Assembly: GCA_947072565.1 (NCBI GenBank)
Contig: CAMTIM010000022.1
Coordinates: forward strand, 186,001 to 250,000
Source: an uncultured Peptostreptococcaceae bacterium
GTDB taxonomy: Bacteria > Bacillota > Clostridia > Peptostreptococcales > Peptostreptococcaceae
Length of the DNA stretch: 64,000 nt
Direction of reading: 5' to 3'
Each line of letters begins with the position of its first letter. The stretch's first letter is position 1. Under the pieces are notes generated by a model. It made no database searches. It was not told the DNA's origin and worked only from the letters and a program-made list of their open reading frames with translations. Below, one piece after another: positions 48,045 through 58,749 of the stretch. The position numbers and the translations under genes are program-made.

Positions 48045-49403
48045 TTATTTTTTAATAAGTTTTGCTACACACTCAACGTGCATTGTGTGAGGGAACATAT
48101 CTACTGGTTGTATTTCACTACACTGATATCCTCTTTCGTCTAAATAAGCTAAATCTCTTGCTAATGTAGCTGGGTTACAAGAAACATAAACAACTCTATC
48201 AGGTGCCATAGAGACTATAGTATCTAATACTTTTTCGTCGCATCCTTTTCTAGGAGGATCTACTACCACCACGTTAGCAGTTTTACCTTCCTTATACATC
48301 TTAGGAACAACTTCTTCAGCTTCTCCTACATAAAACTCTACATTATCTAAATTATTTAGCTTAGCGTTTCTTTTAGCGTCCGTTATAGCATCTTCAACTA
48401 TTTCTATCCCATAAACTTTTTTAGCTTTTTGTGCTAAGAATAAAGATATTGTTCCTATACCACAATAAATATCAAATACAGTATCATTCTCTTTTAAATC
48501 TGCATATTCTAGTGCTTTATTATATAATACTTCAGTCTGTACAGGGTTAACTTGGAAGAATGATAGCGGAGATATTTCAAATACTAAATCTCCTATATAG
48601 TCATTTATCTTTCCATCACCATATATTACTCTATTTTCTCTACCTAATATAACGTTAGTTCTCGCTCTATTAACATTAACTACTAATGTTTTAAATCCGG
48701 GTACATTCTCTTCTAATACAGATGCTAGTTCATTTAAGTATGGTAATTTTTTTCCGTTTGCAACTAATACTACCATAACTTCATTAGTAGTAAAACCAAC
48801 TTTAGTAACTAGATGTCTTAAAACACCTGTATGTGATTTTTCATCGTAAATGCTTACACCATAAGCATTTATATATGTTTTTATTATTTTCATTATTTTA
48901 TCATTTACATCATGTTGAATTACACATTTGTCCATAGATATAATGTCATGACTTTTTTTCTTATAAAAACCTATTGCCGGTGCATTATTTAATTTTTGTA
49001 TAGGAAATTGAGCTTTATTTCTGTATCTGCAAGGCTCATCCATTCCAATTGTATTATATACCTTAACATTTTCTATTTTTCCGATTCTACTTATAACTTG
49101 CTTTACTTCATTTGTTTTTATATCTAATTGCTTTTGGTAATCTAGTTCTTGTACCTGACATCCTCCGCAGTCTTTAAGAGAGTCATTACATATTCTATCA
49201 ACTCTAAAAGGTGATTTCTCAACTATTTCAACTATGTCGCCTACGGCATAGTTTTTCTTAGACTTATTTATTTTAACTTTTACTTTGTCTTGTATTAATC
49301 CGCCCTCTACGAAGACTGTAAAACCATTATATTTGCCTATTCCAACTCCGCCTTGACCTATGTCAACTATATCTACAACATACTCTTCATTTTTTGATAA
49401 CAT
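48045..49403 (-). CDS. rlmD: 23S rRNA (uracil-C5)-methyltransferase, RlmD/TrmA family
   Basis: The 452-residue enzyme methylates uracil C5 in RNA using S-adenosylmethionine. It has an N-terminal TRAM domain (1-62), iron-sulfur cysteines C72, C79, C82 and a later one in MDKCVIQ, SAM motif FDIYCGIGTISLFLA, VVDPPRKGCD, and the catalytic cysteine in YVSCNPATLARD. Which rRNA uridine it modifies (1939 or 747) cannot be decided here. GGAGG precedes the ATG. Confidence 0.93.
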   Translation of the reverse strand: MLSKNEEYVVDIVDIGQGGVGIGKYNGFTVFVEGGLIQDKVKVKINKSKKNYAVGDIVEIVEKSPFRVDRICNDSLKDCGGCQVQELDYQKQLDIKTNEVKQVISRIGKIENVKVYNTIGMDEPCRYRNKAQFPIQKLNNAPAIGFYKKKSHDIISMDKCVIQHDVNDKIMKIIKTYINAYGVSIYDEKSHTGVLRHLVTKVGFTTNEVMVVLVANGKKLPYLNELASVLEENVPGFKTLVVNVNRARTNVILGRENRVIYGDGKINDYIGDLVFEISPLSFFQVNPVQTEVLYNKALEYADLKENDTVFDIYCGIGTISLFLAQKAKKVYGIEIVEDAITDAKRNAKLNNLDNVEFYVGEAEEVVPKMYKEGKTANVVVVDPPRKGCDEKVLDTIVSMAPDRVVYVSCNPATLARDLAYLDERGYQCSEIQPVDMFPHTMHVECVAKLIKK

Positions 49404-49462
49404 TAAGGTATCCTCCGTCCGTGTATTTTTACAAGCCTCAAGAGTTTATTTTACCAAAAAAA

Positions 49463-49483
49463 TAGAGGCTTAGAAAGCCCCTA
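49463..49483 (-). terminator. Terminator overlapping the 3' end of the 49481 gene
   Basis: TAGGGGCTT/AAGCCTCTA (minus strand, one G-U pair) with a short loop, followed by seven T. Confidence 0.7.
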
Positions 49484-50173
49484 TATAAATAAATCTTTAC
49501 TTTTGTATCCTCTATACAGTTGTAATCCAGCAAAAACTAACAATATGCATCCAAATAATGGTCCTATATATACTAATTTTTCTGCTAAGCCTTGACCTAC
49601 TCCACTATCTACAATCGCCGCTACAGCTCCTGTATAGTCGTTTTTTGCATTTAATCCATATCTTATCCATGTAAAAGATGTCATAAGTGCAACCGGAACC
49701 AAACTCATCGTAAGATAAAATCCACTTATTGATCTTTTCTTTACTCCCCTTAATCCTAAATATATTGGTAGGAAGAATAATACTGGTAATATAAACCCAT
49801 AAAATTGAGGTGATAATGCTAAAAATAAAATAGCACAAAATAAAAAGCTGGTTATGTATTTTCTTAAATAATTTGTTTTTCCTTCAAAGTCAAACAATGA
49901 TGCTTTTAAATACCTTATATATACCTCTATACTCGTTTCTAACTTATGTCTATCCTTTGACGTCTTAATTTCCTTTATAAGCTCCATTCCCTTTGAATTT
50001 AATTGATTATACTGCTTTTTCATATCTTCTGATATATCTATTTTTTTGTAGTTATCATATGCTTTGTCTATTTGTGAAATGTATTTTTGTTTTTTAGTAC
50101 TTTTTATGTTTTTCATCCTATTTATTTCTAATTTTAATTGTTTCATTGTCACCATAACCAAATTTGCATTCAC
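49481..50173 (-). CDS. Hypothetical membrane protein with N-terminal coiled region
   Basis: This 230-residue protein is not recognised. The first 125 residues are charged and helical (KLEINRMKNIKSTKKQKY onwards). Four hydrophobic segments follow: ITSFLFCAILFLALSPQFY, FILPVLFFLPIYLGL, FYLTMSLVPVALMTSF and YIGPLFGCILLVFAGLQLY. The GTG at 50173 is preferred because AAGGGGG is 7 nt upstream; an ATG at MVTMKQL is an alternative. It looks like a cytoplasmic helical domain on a membrane anchor. It has its own terminator. Confidence 0.75.
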   Translation of the reverse strand: MNANLVMVTMKQLKLEINRMKNIKSTKKQKYISQIDKAYDNYKKIDISEDMKKQYNQLNSKGMELIKEIKTSKDRHKLETSIEVYIRYLKASLFDFEGKTNYLRKYITSFLFCAILFLALSPQFYGFILPVLFFLPIYLGLRGVKKRSISGFYLTMSLVPVALMTSFTWIRYGLNAKNDYTGAVAAIVDSGVGQGLAEKLVYIGPLFGCILLVFAGLQLYRGYKSKDLFI

Positions 50174-50269
50174 CCAAAAACCCCCTTCGAATATATGTTG
50201 TTTTAGTACATAACATTTTGTCACAAAATCTAATAAGCTTTTATTTATATATATGTCAATGTTACTAAA

Positions 50270-50300
50270 AAAACCCTACTTTAATTGTAAGTAGGGTTTT
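50270..50300 (-). terminator. Terminator of the NSS transporter-metS unit
   Basis: AAAACCCTACTT/AAGTAGGGTTTT followed by T on the minus strand, 10 nt past the metS stop. Confidence 0.85.
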
Positions 50301-50309
50301 TTGTTGATA

Positions 50310-50408
50310 TTACCTATTATCCTTTACAATCTTGTTCATCGTTATCCCTATACAAGTAAATATACTCACCCATATAGCACCCATAAATACCCATGCAGCA
50401 CTTGTCAT
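50310..50408 (-). CDS. metS: MetS-type small subunit of the NSS transporter
   Basis: A 32-codon gene with a perfect AGGAGG 8 nt before ATG encodes MTSAAWVFMGAIWVSIFTC and a short basic tail ending KIVKDNR. One membrane helix with tryptophans near its start is the layout of MetS. In Corynebacterium the MetP transporter needs MetS to import methionine and alanine. It follows the NSS transporter gene by 39 nt on the same strand and precedes the terminator. Its size makes it easy to overlook. Confidence 0.85.
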   Translation of the reverse strand: MTSAAWVFMGAIWVSIFTCIGITMNKIVKDNR

Positions 50409-50447
50409 GTTATCATCCTCCTATTTTATATGGAGCTTTTTATTTTC

Positions 50448-52010
50448 TTATTCTTTAACTTCGTTACTATCTATTTCATCTTTGTACTTGTTCTTAATAG
50501 ATTTATATGATTGTATAAATCCTATTAATAATACCCCAAATACAACAGCTCTAGCTAAGTTAACCCAGATCGCAAACTCTGGTATTTCAGATATATAACT
50601 AGGAACTACTTTAAAGTTTCCAGCTATCCAATAATCTCTTGTAAAGAATACCAAGAAAGTTATTATCGTTACAGGTGTTAAGAATTGATGGAACAATCTA
50701 AAGAACCATTTAGGAACTTTCCATAATCCACCTCTGTTCATTTCATCAAGTGCTCTATCTTTAACACACCATCCAATTACTATTATCTCTATCAATCCAA
50801 GTACTATTAGTAAATAGTTACCTATCCAGTTATCAACTTCTGTAAAGTAAACTAAATTAGCACTTTGAGTTAATATTGATTCTAATGCTATAGGTAGACC
50901 AACTATTAAATATCCAACAAATACTATCCAAGCACCTTTTTTTCTTTCTATTCCAGCATCTTCTTCTAACAATGCAACTAAATAGTTATACATCGCTATT
51001 GCAGATGTTATACCAGCAAAGAATAATAATAAGAACCACATAGCTCCAAATATTCCTCCACCAGTCATAGTACTAAATACATTAGGTAGTGCCATAAACG
51101 CTAAACCTATGCTTCCTTTGATACCTTCTGGTCCTAAGAACGCATATGCTATTGGAATAACTGCTGTCCCACCTAATATAACTTCTGCAAACTCATTTAA
51201 TGATATTGTAGCAACAGAAGCTGTAACTATATCTTCATCTGGTTGTAAGTATGAAGCATAATTGTGTATTATACCCATTCCTAAAGATAGTGTGAAGAAT
51301 ATTTGCCCTGCTGCAGCTATTGCAGATTGCCAAGATAATTGACTAAAATCTGGATTCCATATAAAGTTAAGACCTGCTAGAGAGCTCCAATCTGGCTGAA
51401 CAGGTGCTCCTAGAGTCAATGCTCTAATGCCTAAGATTATACCGAATACATAAAGTACTGGCATCATTATTTTAGCCCAAGATTCTATACCCTTTTGTAT
51501 TCCTTTCATTACGGCTAGTGCTAAGAAAAGTAATGATATAACCCAGAATACTAAATTTTTAGGGTCTTGAATATAACTAGCAAAGAATCCTCCTGGGTCA
51601 GCGTTATACCCTCCAGTTAATGAATTGAATGCAAACCCTAATGACCATCCTATAATATGGTTATAATAGGAGTTAACCAAAATTGTAACCCCAAATGCTA
51701 TCATTCCACATAAAGCTCCAACTATAATTGCCTTTTTCGGTTTCATTGCTTGTTTTGCTTGTAAGTACATCATCGGTCCTAGTGTTCCATGACCATATTT
51801 ACCTCCATAACGTCCTATACTCCATTCCACCAACATTACGGGTATACCTATAACTATTAGTGCAAAAAAGTATGGTATCATGAATGCTCCTCCACCATTT
51901 GAAGCAGCTACATACGGGAATCTCCAAAAGTTACCTAATCCAACGGCATTTCCTGCCATTGCTAGTATAAGACCAATTTTAGAACCCCAATTTTCTCTAC
52001 TTTCACTCAT
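50448..52010 (-). CDS. Sodium-dependent NSS/SNF family transporter, MetP-like
   Basis: The 520-residue LeuT-fold transporter imports an amino acid with sodium. The sodium-site helix is visible as GNAVGLGNFWRFPYVA, followed by 11-12 membrane segments. The ATG at 52010 has GGGGGG 8 nt upstream. The adjoining MetS-type peptide gene suggests a MetPS-like methionine or small neutral amino acid importer, which is inference. C-terminal residues are charged (KNKYKDEIDSNEVKE). Confidence 0.92.
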   Translation of the reverse strand: MSESRENWGSKIGLILAMAGNAVGLGNFWRFPYVAASNGGGAFMIPYFFALIVIGIPVMLVEWSIGRYGGKYGHGTLGPMMYLQAKQAMKPKKAIIVGALCGMIAFGVTILVNSYYNHIIGWSLGFAFNSLTGGYNADPGGFFASYIQDPKNLVFWVISLLFLALAVMKGIQKGIESWAKIMMPVLYVFGIILGIRALTLGAPVQPDWSSLAGLNFIWNPDFSQLSWQSAIAAAGQIFFTLSLGMGIIHNYASYLQPDEDIVTASVATISLNEFAEVILGGTAVIPIAYAFLGPEGIKGSIGLAFMALPNVFSTMTGGGIFGAMWFLLLFFAGITSAIAMYNYLVALLEEDAGIERKKGAWIVFVGYLIVGLPIALESILTQSANLVYFTEVDNWIGNYLLIVLGLIEIIVIGWCVKDRALDEMNRGGLWKVPKWFFRLFHQFLTPVTIITFLVFFTRDYWIAGNFKVVPSYISEIPEFAIWVNLARAVVFGVLLIGFIQSYKSIKNKYKDEIDSNEVKE

Positions 52011-52110
52011 TAGCAATCCCCCCTTTTTTTATAATTATGTTGATTTAAGTATAATTATGCATGTACTAGTCGCATTATTTTTACTGAATTTTCTGAACAA
52101 TGCAAACACA

Positions 52111-52150
52111 AAAAAGCCACTAAGTTTTTTAATTTGCTTAGTGGCTTTTT
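52111..52150 (-). terminator. Terminator of pyk
   Basis: AAAAAGCCACTAAG/CTTAGTGGCTTTTT is a 14-bp stem with a 12-nt loop just past the pyk stop; T-runs occur on both strands. Confidence 0.85.
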
Positions 52151-52189
52151 TTAATTTATATATTATATTTTTAAATCCAAGATTAAATA

Positions 52190-53950
52190 TTATAAAACTC
52201 TAGTTGATCCTCTGTATACTACACCTCTTGAAGCATCTACAGTTACAACTTCTCCATCTTGAACTAAATTGATCATATTCTTAGCTGATAGTACAACTGG
52301 CTTGTCTAAGTTCAATCCTACTATTGCAGCATGAGAAGTCATTCCGCCTTCTTCAACTATTATAGCAGATGCTTTTTCTATGCAAGAATTCATTTCTATA
52401 TCTGTCATAGTTGTAACTAAAACATCTCCATCATTGAAATCATTGAAATCATCACCATTTTTAATTATGCGAACTTTACCTTCTACTGTTTTGTTTCCTA
52501 CTCCGATACCTTGAACTATTTCTTCGCTTATAACATGAACTTTTATTAAGTTTGTAGTTCCGCTTACTCCAACTGGTACTCCAGCAGTTATAACTACTAA
52601 CTCTCCATTATTTATATAATTAGCATTTCTAGCAGCCTCTATAGAGTTTTCTATTACCTCATCAGTATTTTTTGAATCTGAAGATTTTATAGAGTATACT
52701 CCCCAAGTAAGAGCTAGTCTTCTCATTATTTTATCATCATTAGTAGTAGCTATTATTGGACACTTAGGTCTTAACTTAGATACCATTCTTGCAGTATGTC
52801 CTGAAGAAGTAGAAGTTATTATAGCTGATGCATTTAAATCTACAGCTGTAGTACATGTTGCATGACTTATTGCGTCTGTTACAGTCGAATTATTCATTGC
52901 ATTTTGCTTTAATAGATTATCATAGTCTAATGTTTCTTCTGTTCTCTTTGCGATTGTTGCCATTGTTTTTACAGCTTCTACTGGATATTTACCTGCAGCA
53001 GTTTCTCCAGATAACATTATTGCATCTGTTCCATCATATATAGCATTTGCAACATCTGTAACTTCTGCTCTTGTAGGTCTTGGATTTCTCATCATAGAAT
53101 CAAGCATTTGAGTTGCAGTTATTACTGGTTTTCCTAATTCATTACATCTTTTTATCATCATTTTTTGAACTACTGGTATATCTTCTGTTGGTATTTCAAC
53201 CCCTAAGTCACCTCTAGCAACCATTATACCGTCAGATACTTTTAATATTTCATCTAAATTATCTACACCTTCTTGGTTTTCTATTTTAGATATTATTTGT
53301 ATATCTGTAGCATTATTTTTTTCAAGTATTTCTCTTATAGCTAATACATCTGATGCTTTTCTAACAAATGATGCTGCTATGTAATCTATACCTTGTGCTA
53401 TACCAAATTCTATATCACTTGTATCTTTTTCAGTTATAGCTGGTAAGTTTATTTTTACTCCTGGTACGTTTACTCCCTTATGATTCTTAACTATACCTGA
53501 GTTTTCAACTACACAAACTATATCGTCCCCATTTATTTCCTTAACTCTTAATCCAACTAAACCATCATCTATTAATATAGTGTCTCCTGCTACAACATCT
53601 TTTGAAAGATCTTTGTAACTTACTGTACATATTTCTTTAGTTCCTATAACGTCTTTCATAGTTACAGTAAATGTTTGACCTTCTTCTAATAAAACTTCTG
53701 GATCAGCAAAATTTCCTGTTCTTATTTCTGGACCTTTAGTATCTAATAAAAGAGCTACTGGTTGATTTAACTTTTCTCTAACACTTTTGGCCATATCTAA
53801 TCTACCTTTGTGTTCTTCATGAGACCCATGTGAGAAGTTGAATCTGCATACATTTAAACCATTCTCAACAAGTTGAGTTAATATTTCCTCTTTCTGTGAT
53901 GCTGGCCCTAATGTACAAACTATTTTAGTTCTTTTCATATTTTTTAACAT
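52190..53950 (-). CDS. pyk: Pyruvate kinase with C-terminal PEP-utilising domain
   Basis: This enzyme makes pyruvate and ATP from phosphoenolpyruvate. The 586-residue protein has the barrel segments KIVCTLGPAS, ISKIENQEGVDNLDE and MVARGDLGVEIP, an allosteric C-domain, and an extra C-terminal module with TSHAAIVG, like the PEP-utilising histidine domain of PEP synthase. That extension is typical of Bacillus-type pyruvate kinases. ATG at 53950 has AGGAGG upstream. It follows pfkA by 16 nt, giving a pfkA-pyk operon. Confidence 0.96.
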   Translation of the reverse strand: MLKNMKRTKIVCTLGPASQKEEILTQLVENGLNVCRFNFSHGSHEEHKGRLDMAKSVREKLNQPVALLLDTKGPEIRTGNFADPEVLLEEGQTFTVTMKDVIGTKEICTVSYKDLSKDVVAGDTILIDDGLVGLRVKEINGDDIVCVVENSGIVKNHKGVNVPGVKINLPAITEKDTSDIEFGIAQGIDYIAASFVRKASDVLAIREILEKNNATDIQIISKIENQEGVDNLDEILKVSDGIMVARGDLGVEIPTEDIPVVQKMMIKRCNELGKPVITATQMLDSMMRNPRPTRAEVTDVANAIYDGTDAIMLSGETAAGKYPVEAVKTMATIAKRTEETLDYDNLLKQNAMNNSTVTDAISHATCTTAVDLNASAIITSTSSGHTARMVSKLRPKCPIIATTNDDKIMRRLALTWGVYSIKSSDSKNTDEVIENSIEAARNANYINNGELVVITAGVPVGVSGTTNLIKVHVISEEIVQGIGVGNKTVEGKVRIIKNGDDFNDFNDGDVLVTTMTDIEMNSCIEKASAIIVEEGGMTSHAAIVGLNLDKPVVLSAKNMINLVQDGEVVTVDASRGVVYRGSTRVL

Positions 53951-53966
53951 ATATATTCCTCCTATA

Positions 53967-54941
<975 letters not shown>

Positions 54942-54954
54942 TTATCTATATTTG

Positions 54955-54987
54955 ACATCATTGGGACAGTATAAGTCCCTATGATGT
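54955..54987. promoter_or_regulatory. Hairpin in the pfkA leader, with a T-run facing the plus strand
   Basis: ACATCAttGGGAC pairs with GTCCCtaTGATGT around a 7-nt loop, with an internal mismatch. TTTTTT follows on the plus strand only, so it is terminator-like toward dnaE, but on the pfkA transcript it is a leader stem ending about 28 nt before the start codon. Confidence 0.5.
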
Positions 54988-55118
54988 TTTTTCATCCCAT
55001 CAAAGTTAAAAAAATTAGAACTACTAAAATGTCCATTTTCTGATATTATACCACAATATGAGCTATTTTTTTCATAATATTTTAATTTTAATATTCTAAT
55101 CTTTTTATTTTTAATGTT

Positions 55119-58100
55119 TTAATTTTTTACTTTTATATTTTGCTTAGGCAATATTTCTTCTAATTCTAAAATCAATTTATTTGTTATTTCTACATTTAAT
55201 CCATTCCATTTATAAAGCTGTTTAGCATCTTCTGAATATAAAAATACATTTTCTTTTCCTAAATGTTGTTTTGCTATTTCTACTATTTTATCAGTCAGCT
55301 GTTTATTGTTAAAACTATCTACTTTTAAGTATAACCCAGTTTTAGTGTTATTATTATAATTAGAATTATTATTAGTATTATAATTATACTTTGATTTATT
55401 TTGTTCAAATTTAGATGAATTATTTATATCTTTAATTTCTCTAGCTATAAGTTTTGCATTTTCATCTTCTTTTATACTTAATGAACCTTTTATATATATA
55501 ATATTATCTTCATTTAAAATATGATTATACTTTTGCAATAATTGAGGAAATACTATTATTTCTATAGTTCCATATAAATCTTCAAGTTCTATAAACGCCA
55601 TTATATCATTTCTTTTAGTAGTTTTTATAGTTTTATTTACTATCATTCCACCCATTATAACTTCTGTTTCATCTAGTGCTACATAACTTTGTGGATCTTC
55701 TTTTAAAGAATTTAGTCTACCATTATCCATAGAAGTATTTCTTTGTATTTCTTTTTCAAATTCTGCTAATGGATGCCCACTTACATACATTCCTAATACT
55801 TCTTTTTCTAAGCTAAGTCTTTCTCTTTCTTCATACTCTTTTAGTTTAGGAATTTTACTAACCTCTTGTATTTGACTAGTTTCTTCTGCCCCTGAGAAAA
55901 CATCAAATAAAGATATCTGACCTTGTACATTCTTTTTCCTATCCATAGCTATGCTATCTAGCAAGTTTTCATATCCACACATTAAACTAGCTCTATTTTC
56001 ACTTATTTCGTCAAATGCACCACACTTAATTAAACTCTCTATAACTCTTTTATTCGTATCTTTTGAATCTAATCTTTTTGCTAAATCTCCAAAATCTATA
56101 AATTGACCATTTGATTTTCTTTCATCTATTATATTGTTGATTATATTAACCCCAACATTTTTAACAGCTGCAAGCCCAAACCTTATATTATTTCCTTCAA
56201 CTGAGAATTTAGAAAAACTTTTATTTATATCTGGCTTTAATACCTCTATATTTAAAGCACTACATTCTCTAGTATATTCAACAACTTTATCAGTATTTCC
56301 CATTACGCTTGTAATTAAAGCTGCCATAAATTCAACTGGATAATAAGCTTTTAAATATGCTGTTTGATATGATAAAACTCCATATGCTGCTGCATGCGAT
56401 TTATTAAAAGCGTATTTTGCGAAATCTATCATATCATCAAATATTTTATCTGCTATATCCTCTGGTACTCCGTTTCTAACACATCCTGCTATTTCTATAT
56501 TTCCATTTTCATCTTCTTTTCCATGAATGAAATATCTTCTTTCTTCTTCCATTACATCCATTTTCTTTTTACCCATAGCTCTTCTAACTAAGTCACTACG
56601 TCCATAACTATATCCACCTAAATCTCTAACAACTTGCATTACTTGTTCTTGGTAAACTAAACAACCATAAGTAACTTCCATTATAGGCTTTAACTTTTGA
56701 TGTAGATATTTTACATGATGAGGATTATTTTTATTATCTATATAAGTAGGTATTGAATCCATAGGACCAGGTCTATATAGGGATATTCCGGCTACTATAT
56801 CTTCAAAGTTGTCTGGTTCTAATTGCTTCATAAAAGTTCGCATACCAGCACTTTCTAGTTGGAATATTCCTAATGTGTTTCCTGAAGATAAAAGGTCATA
56901 TACTTTTTTATCATCATAATCCATTCTAGAAAAATCTATTTTTTTATTATGATTTTGCTGTATTAATTCTAAAGCATCTCTTATAACTGTAAGAGTTCTA
57001 AGTCCTAAGAAGTCCATTTTTAAAAGACCTAATTCTTCTAATGTAGTCATTGTAAACTGTGTTGTTATTGCTTCTTTATGTTTATACAAAGGTACATATT
57101 CGTCTACTGATTTTTTAGATATAACTACACCTGCTGCATGTGTTGATGCATGTCTAAGCATTCCTTCTATTTGTTTTGATATATCTATAGTTTCTTTAGT
57201 CTCTTTGTCTTGTTCATATAAAGCTTTTAAATTTGGATTAGTTTGTAAAGCTTTATCTATTGTCATACCCAATGCAAAAGGTATCTCTTTTGCTATTTTA
57301 TCAACTTTATTATAAGGTATATCCAATACTCTACCAACATCTCTTATAGCCGCTTTTGCTCCCATTGTACCAAATGTAATTATCTGTGCAACATGGTCTT
57401 CTCCATATTTTCTTTTAACATACTCTATAACTTCTTCTCTTCTCTCATAGCAAAAGTCTATATCTATATCGGGCATAGATACACGTTCTGGGTTTAGAAA
57501 ACGCTCAAATAACAGAGAATATTTTATAGGGTCTATATCAGTTATTTTAAGTGTATATGCAACTATTGAACCTGCCGCACTACCTCTTCCTGGACCTACC
57601 ATTATTCCATTTTCTTTTGAGAAATTTATAAAATCCCAAGTTATCAAGAAATACTCTACATATCCCATTCTTTCAATTACATCTAATTCATAGTTTAATC
57701 TATCTATTACTTCTTGGCTTGGAACTGTATATCTTTCCTCTAGCCCTTTAAAGCATAGCTCTCTTAAATAAGTATCTGGAGTATATCCTTTTGGAACATC
57801 ATATTGAGGAAGATGTATCGTATTAAAGTCAAACTCTACATTACATTGATTAGCTATCTTAACAGTATTTTCTACTGCATCTATAGCATAAGGAAATAAA
57901 CTTTCCATCTCATCTCTTGATTTAAGATAAAATTCATCACTACCAAATCTCATTCTGTTTGGATCATCCACAGTTTTACCCATTTGGATGCACATAAGAA
58001 CATCATGTATTTTTGAATCTTCTTTATTTACATAGTGAACATCATTTGTTGCTACTAACGGTATTCCTGTTTCTTTTGAAAGTTTTACTAACCCTGAATT

Positions 58101-58661
58101 TACTTCTTTTTGTTCAGGCAAATTATGGTCTTGTATTTCTAAATAGAAATTTTCACTTCCAAATATGTCTCTATATTCTAATGCTCTTGTTTTTGCCTTA
58201 TCATAGTTTCTATCCATAAGTGCTTGAGAAACATCTCCTGCCAAGCAAGCAGATAATGCTATTATTCCATCACTATGTTTTTTTAACTCACCCATATCAA
58301 CTCTAGGCTTATAATAAAACCCATCAACATATGATGTAGACACTAATTTTATTAAATTTTTATATCCATCCATATTTTTAGCTAGTAAAACTAAATGACC
58401 TTGGCGTTTATCATAATTTGGGTCTTTGTCTCTAAGTGTACGAGGTGCAGTGTAAACCTCACATCCTATTATAGGTTTTATACCTTCTTTTTTTGCCATT
58501 TTATAAAAATCTATTACTCCAAACATACATCCATGATCAGTTATGGCAATAGATGTCATATTTAACTCTTTAGCTTTTGATATAAGCTTTTTAATCCTTG
58601 AAAATCCATCAAGTAAACTATATTCCGTGTGCACATGAAGATGCGCAAAATCTTTATTCAC
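55119..58661 (-). CDS. dnaE: DNA polymerase III subunit alpha, DnaE type
   Basis: This is the second replicative polymerase of Firmicutes, working with PolC. The 1180-residue protein has an N-terminal PHP domain (HLHVHTEYSLLDG), the palm with MPDIDIDFC, GPGRGSAAGSIVAY, fingers, helix-hairpin-helix and OB regions. An asparagine-rich linker (NYNTNNNSNYNNN) lies near residue 1115. The GTG at 58661 has AGGAGG 7 nt upstream. It lies between whiA and pfkA. Confidence 0.97.
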   Translation of the reverse strand: MNKDFAHLHVHTEYSLLDGFSRIKKLISKAKELNMTSIAITDHGCMFGVIDFYKMAKKEGIKPIIGCEVYTAPRTLRDKDPNYDKRQGHLVLLAKNMDGYKNLIKLVSTSYVDGFYYKPRVDMGELKKHSDGIIALSACLAGDVSQALMDRNYDKAKTRALEYRDIFGSENFYLEIQDHNLPEQKEVNSGLVKLSKETGIPLVATNDVHYVNKEDSKIHDVLMCIQMGKTVDDPNRMRFGSDEFYLKSRDEMESLFPYAIDAVENTVKIANQCNVEFDFNTIHLPQYDVPKGYTPDTYLRELCFKGLEERYTVPSQEVIDRLNYELDVIERMGYVEYFLITWDFINFSKENGIMVGPGRGSAAGSIVAYTLKITDIDPIKYSLLFERFLNPERVSMPDIDIDFCYERREEVIEYVKRKYGEDHVAQIITFGTMGAKAAIRDVGRVLDIPYNKVDKIAKEIPFALGMTIDKALQTNPNLKALYEQDKETKETIDISKQIEGMLRHASTHAAGVVISKKSVDEYVPLYKHKEAITTQFTMTTLEELGLLKMDFLGLRTLTVIRDALELIQQNHNKKIDFSRMDYDDKKVYDLLSSGNTLGIFQLESAGMRTFMKQLEPDNFEDIVAGISLYRPGPMDSIPTYIDNKNNPHHVKYLHQKLKPIMEVTYGCLVYQEQVMQVVRDLGGYSYGRSDLVRRAMGKKKMDVMEEERRYFIHGKEDENGNIEIAGCVRNGVPEDIADKIFDDMIDFAKYAFNKSHAAAYGVLSYQTAYLKAYYPVEFMAALITSVMGNTDKVVEYTRECSALNIEVLKPDINKSFSKFSVEGNNIRFGLAAVKNVGVNIINNIIDERKSNGQFIDFGDLAKRLDSKDTNKRVIESLIKCGAFDEISENRASLMCGYENLLDSIAMDRKKNVQGQISLFDVFSGAEETSQIQEVSKIPKLKEYEERERLSLEKEVLGMYVSGHPLAEFEKEIQRNTSMDNGRLNSLKEDPQSYVALDETEVIMGGMIVNKTIKTTKRNDIMAFIELEDLYGTIEIIVFPQLLQKYNHILNEDNIIYIKGSLSIKEDENAKLIAREIKDINNSSKFEQNKSKYNYNTNNNSNYNNNTKTGLYLKVDSFNNKQLTDKIVEIAKQHLGKENVFLYSEDAKQLYKWNGLNVEITNKLILELEEILPKQNIKVKN

Positions 58662-58720
58662 TACATCACCTCCTGTATTATCTTTTAATATTACCACAAA
58701 AATATATCATAAAACAAAAA

Positions 58721-58745
58721 GAGGTTATATATTAAATATAACCTC
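58721..58745 (-). terminator. Terminator of whiA
   Basis: GAGGTTATAT/ATATAACCTC with a 5-nt loop, followed by five T on the minus strand, just past the whiA stop. Confidence 0.85.
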
Positions 58746-58749
58746 AAAT

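Noticed and set aside
49605..49838. Minus-strand frame inside the unknown membrane gene
   Set aside because: It is an alternative frame of the 49481-50173 gene and lacks a ribosome site.
50301..50598. Plus-strand frames opposite metS and the NSS transporter end
   Set aside because: The minus strand carries metS with a perfect ribosome site; the plus frames are its shadows.
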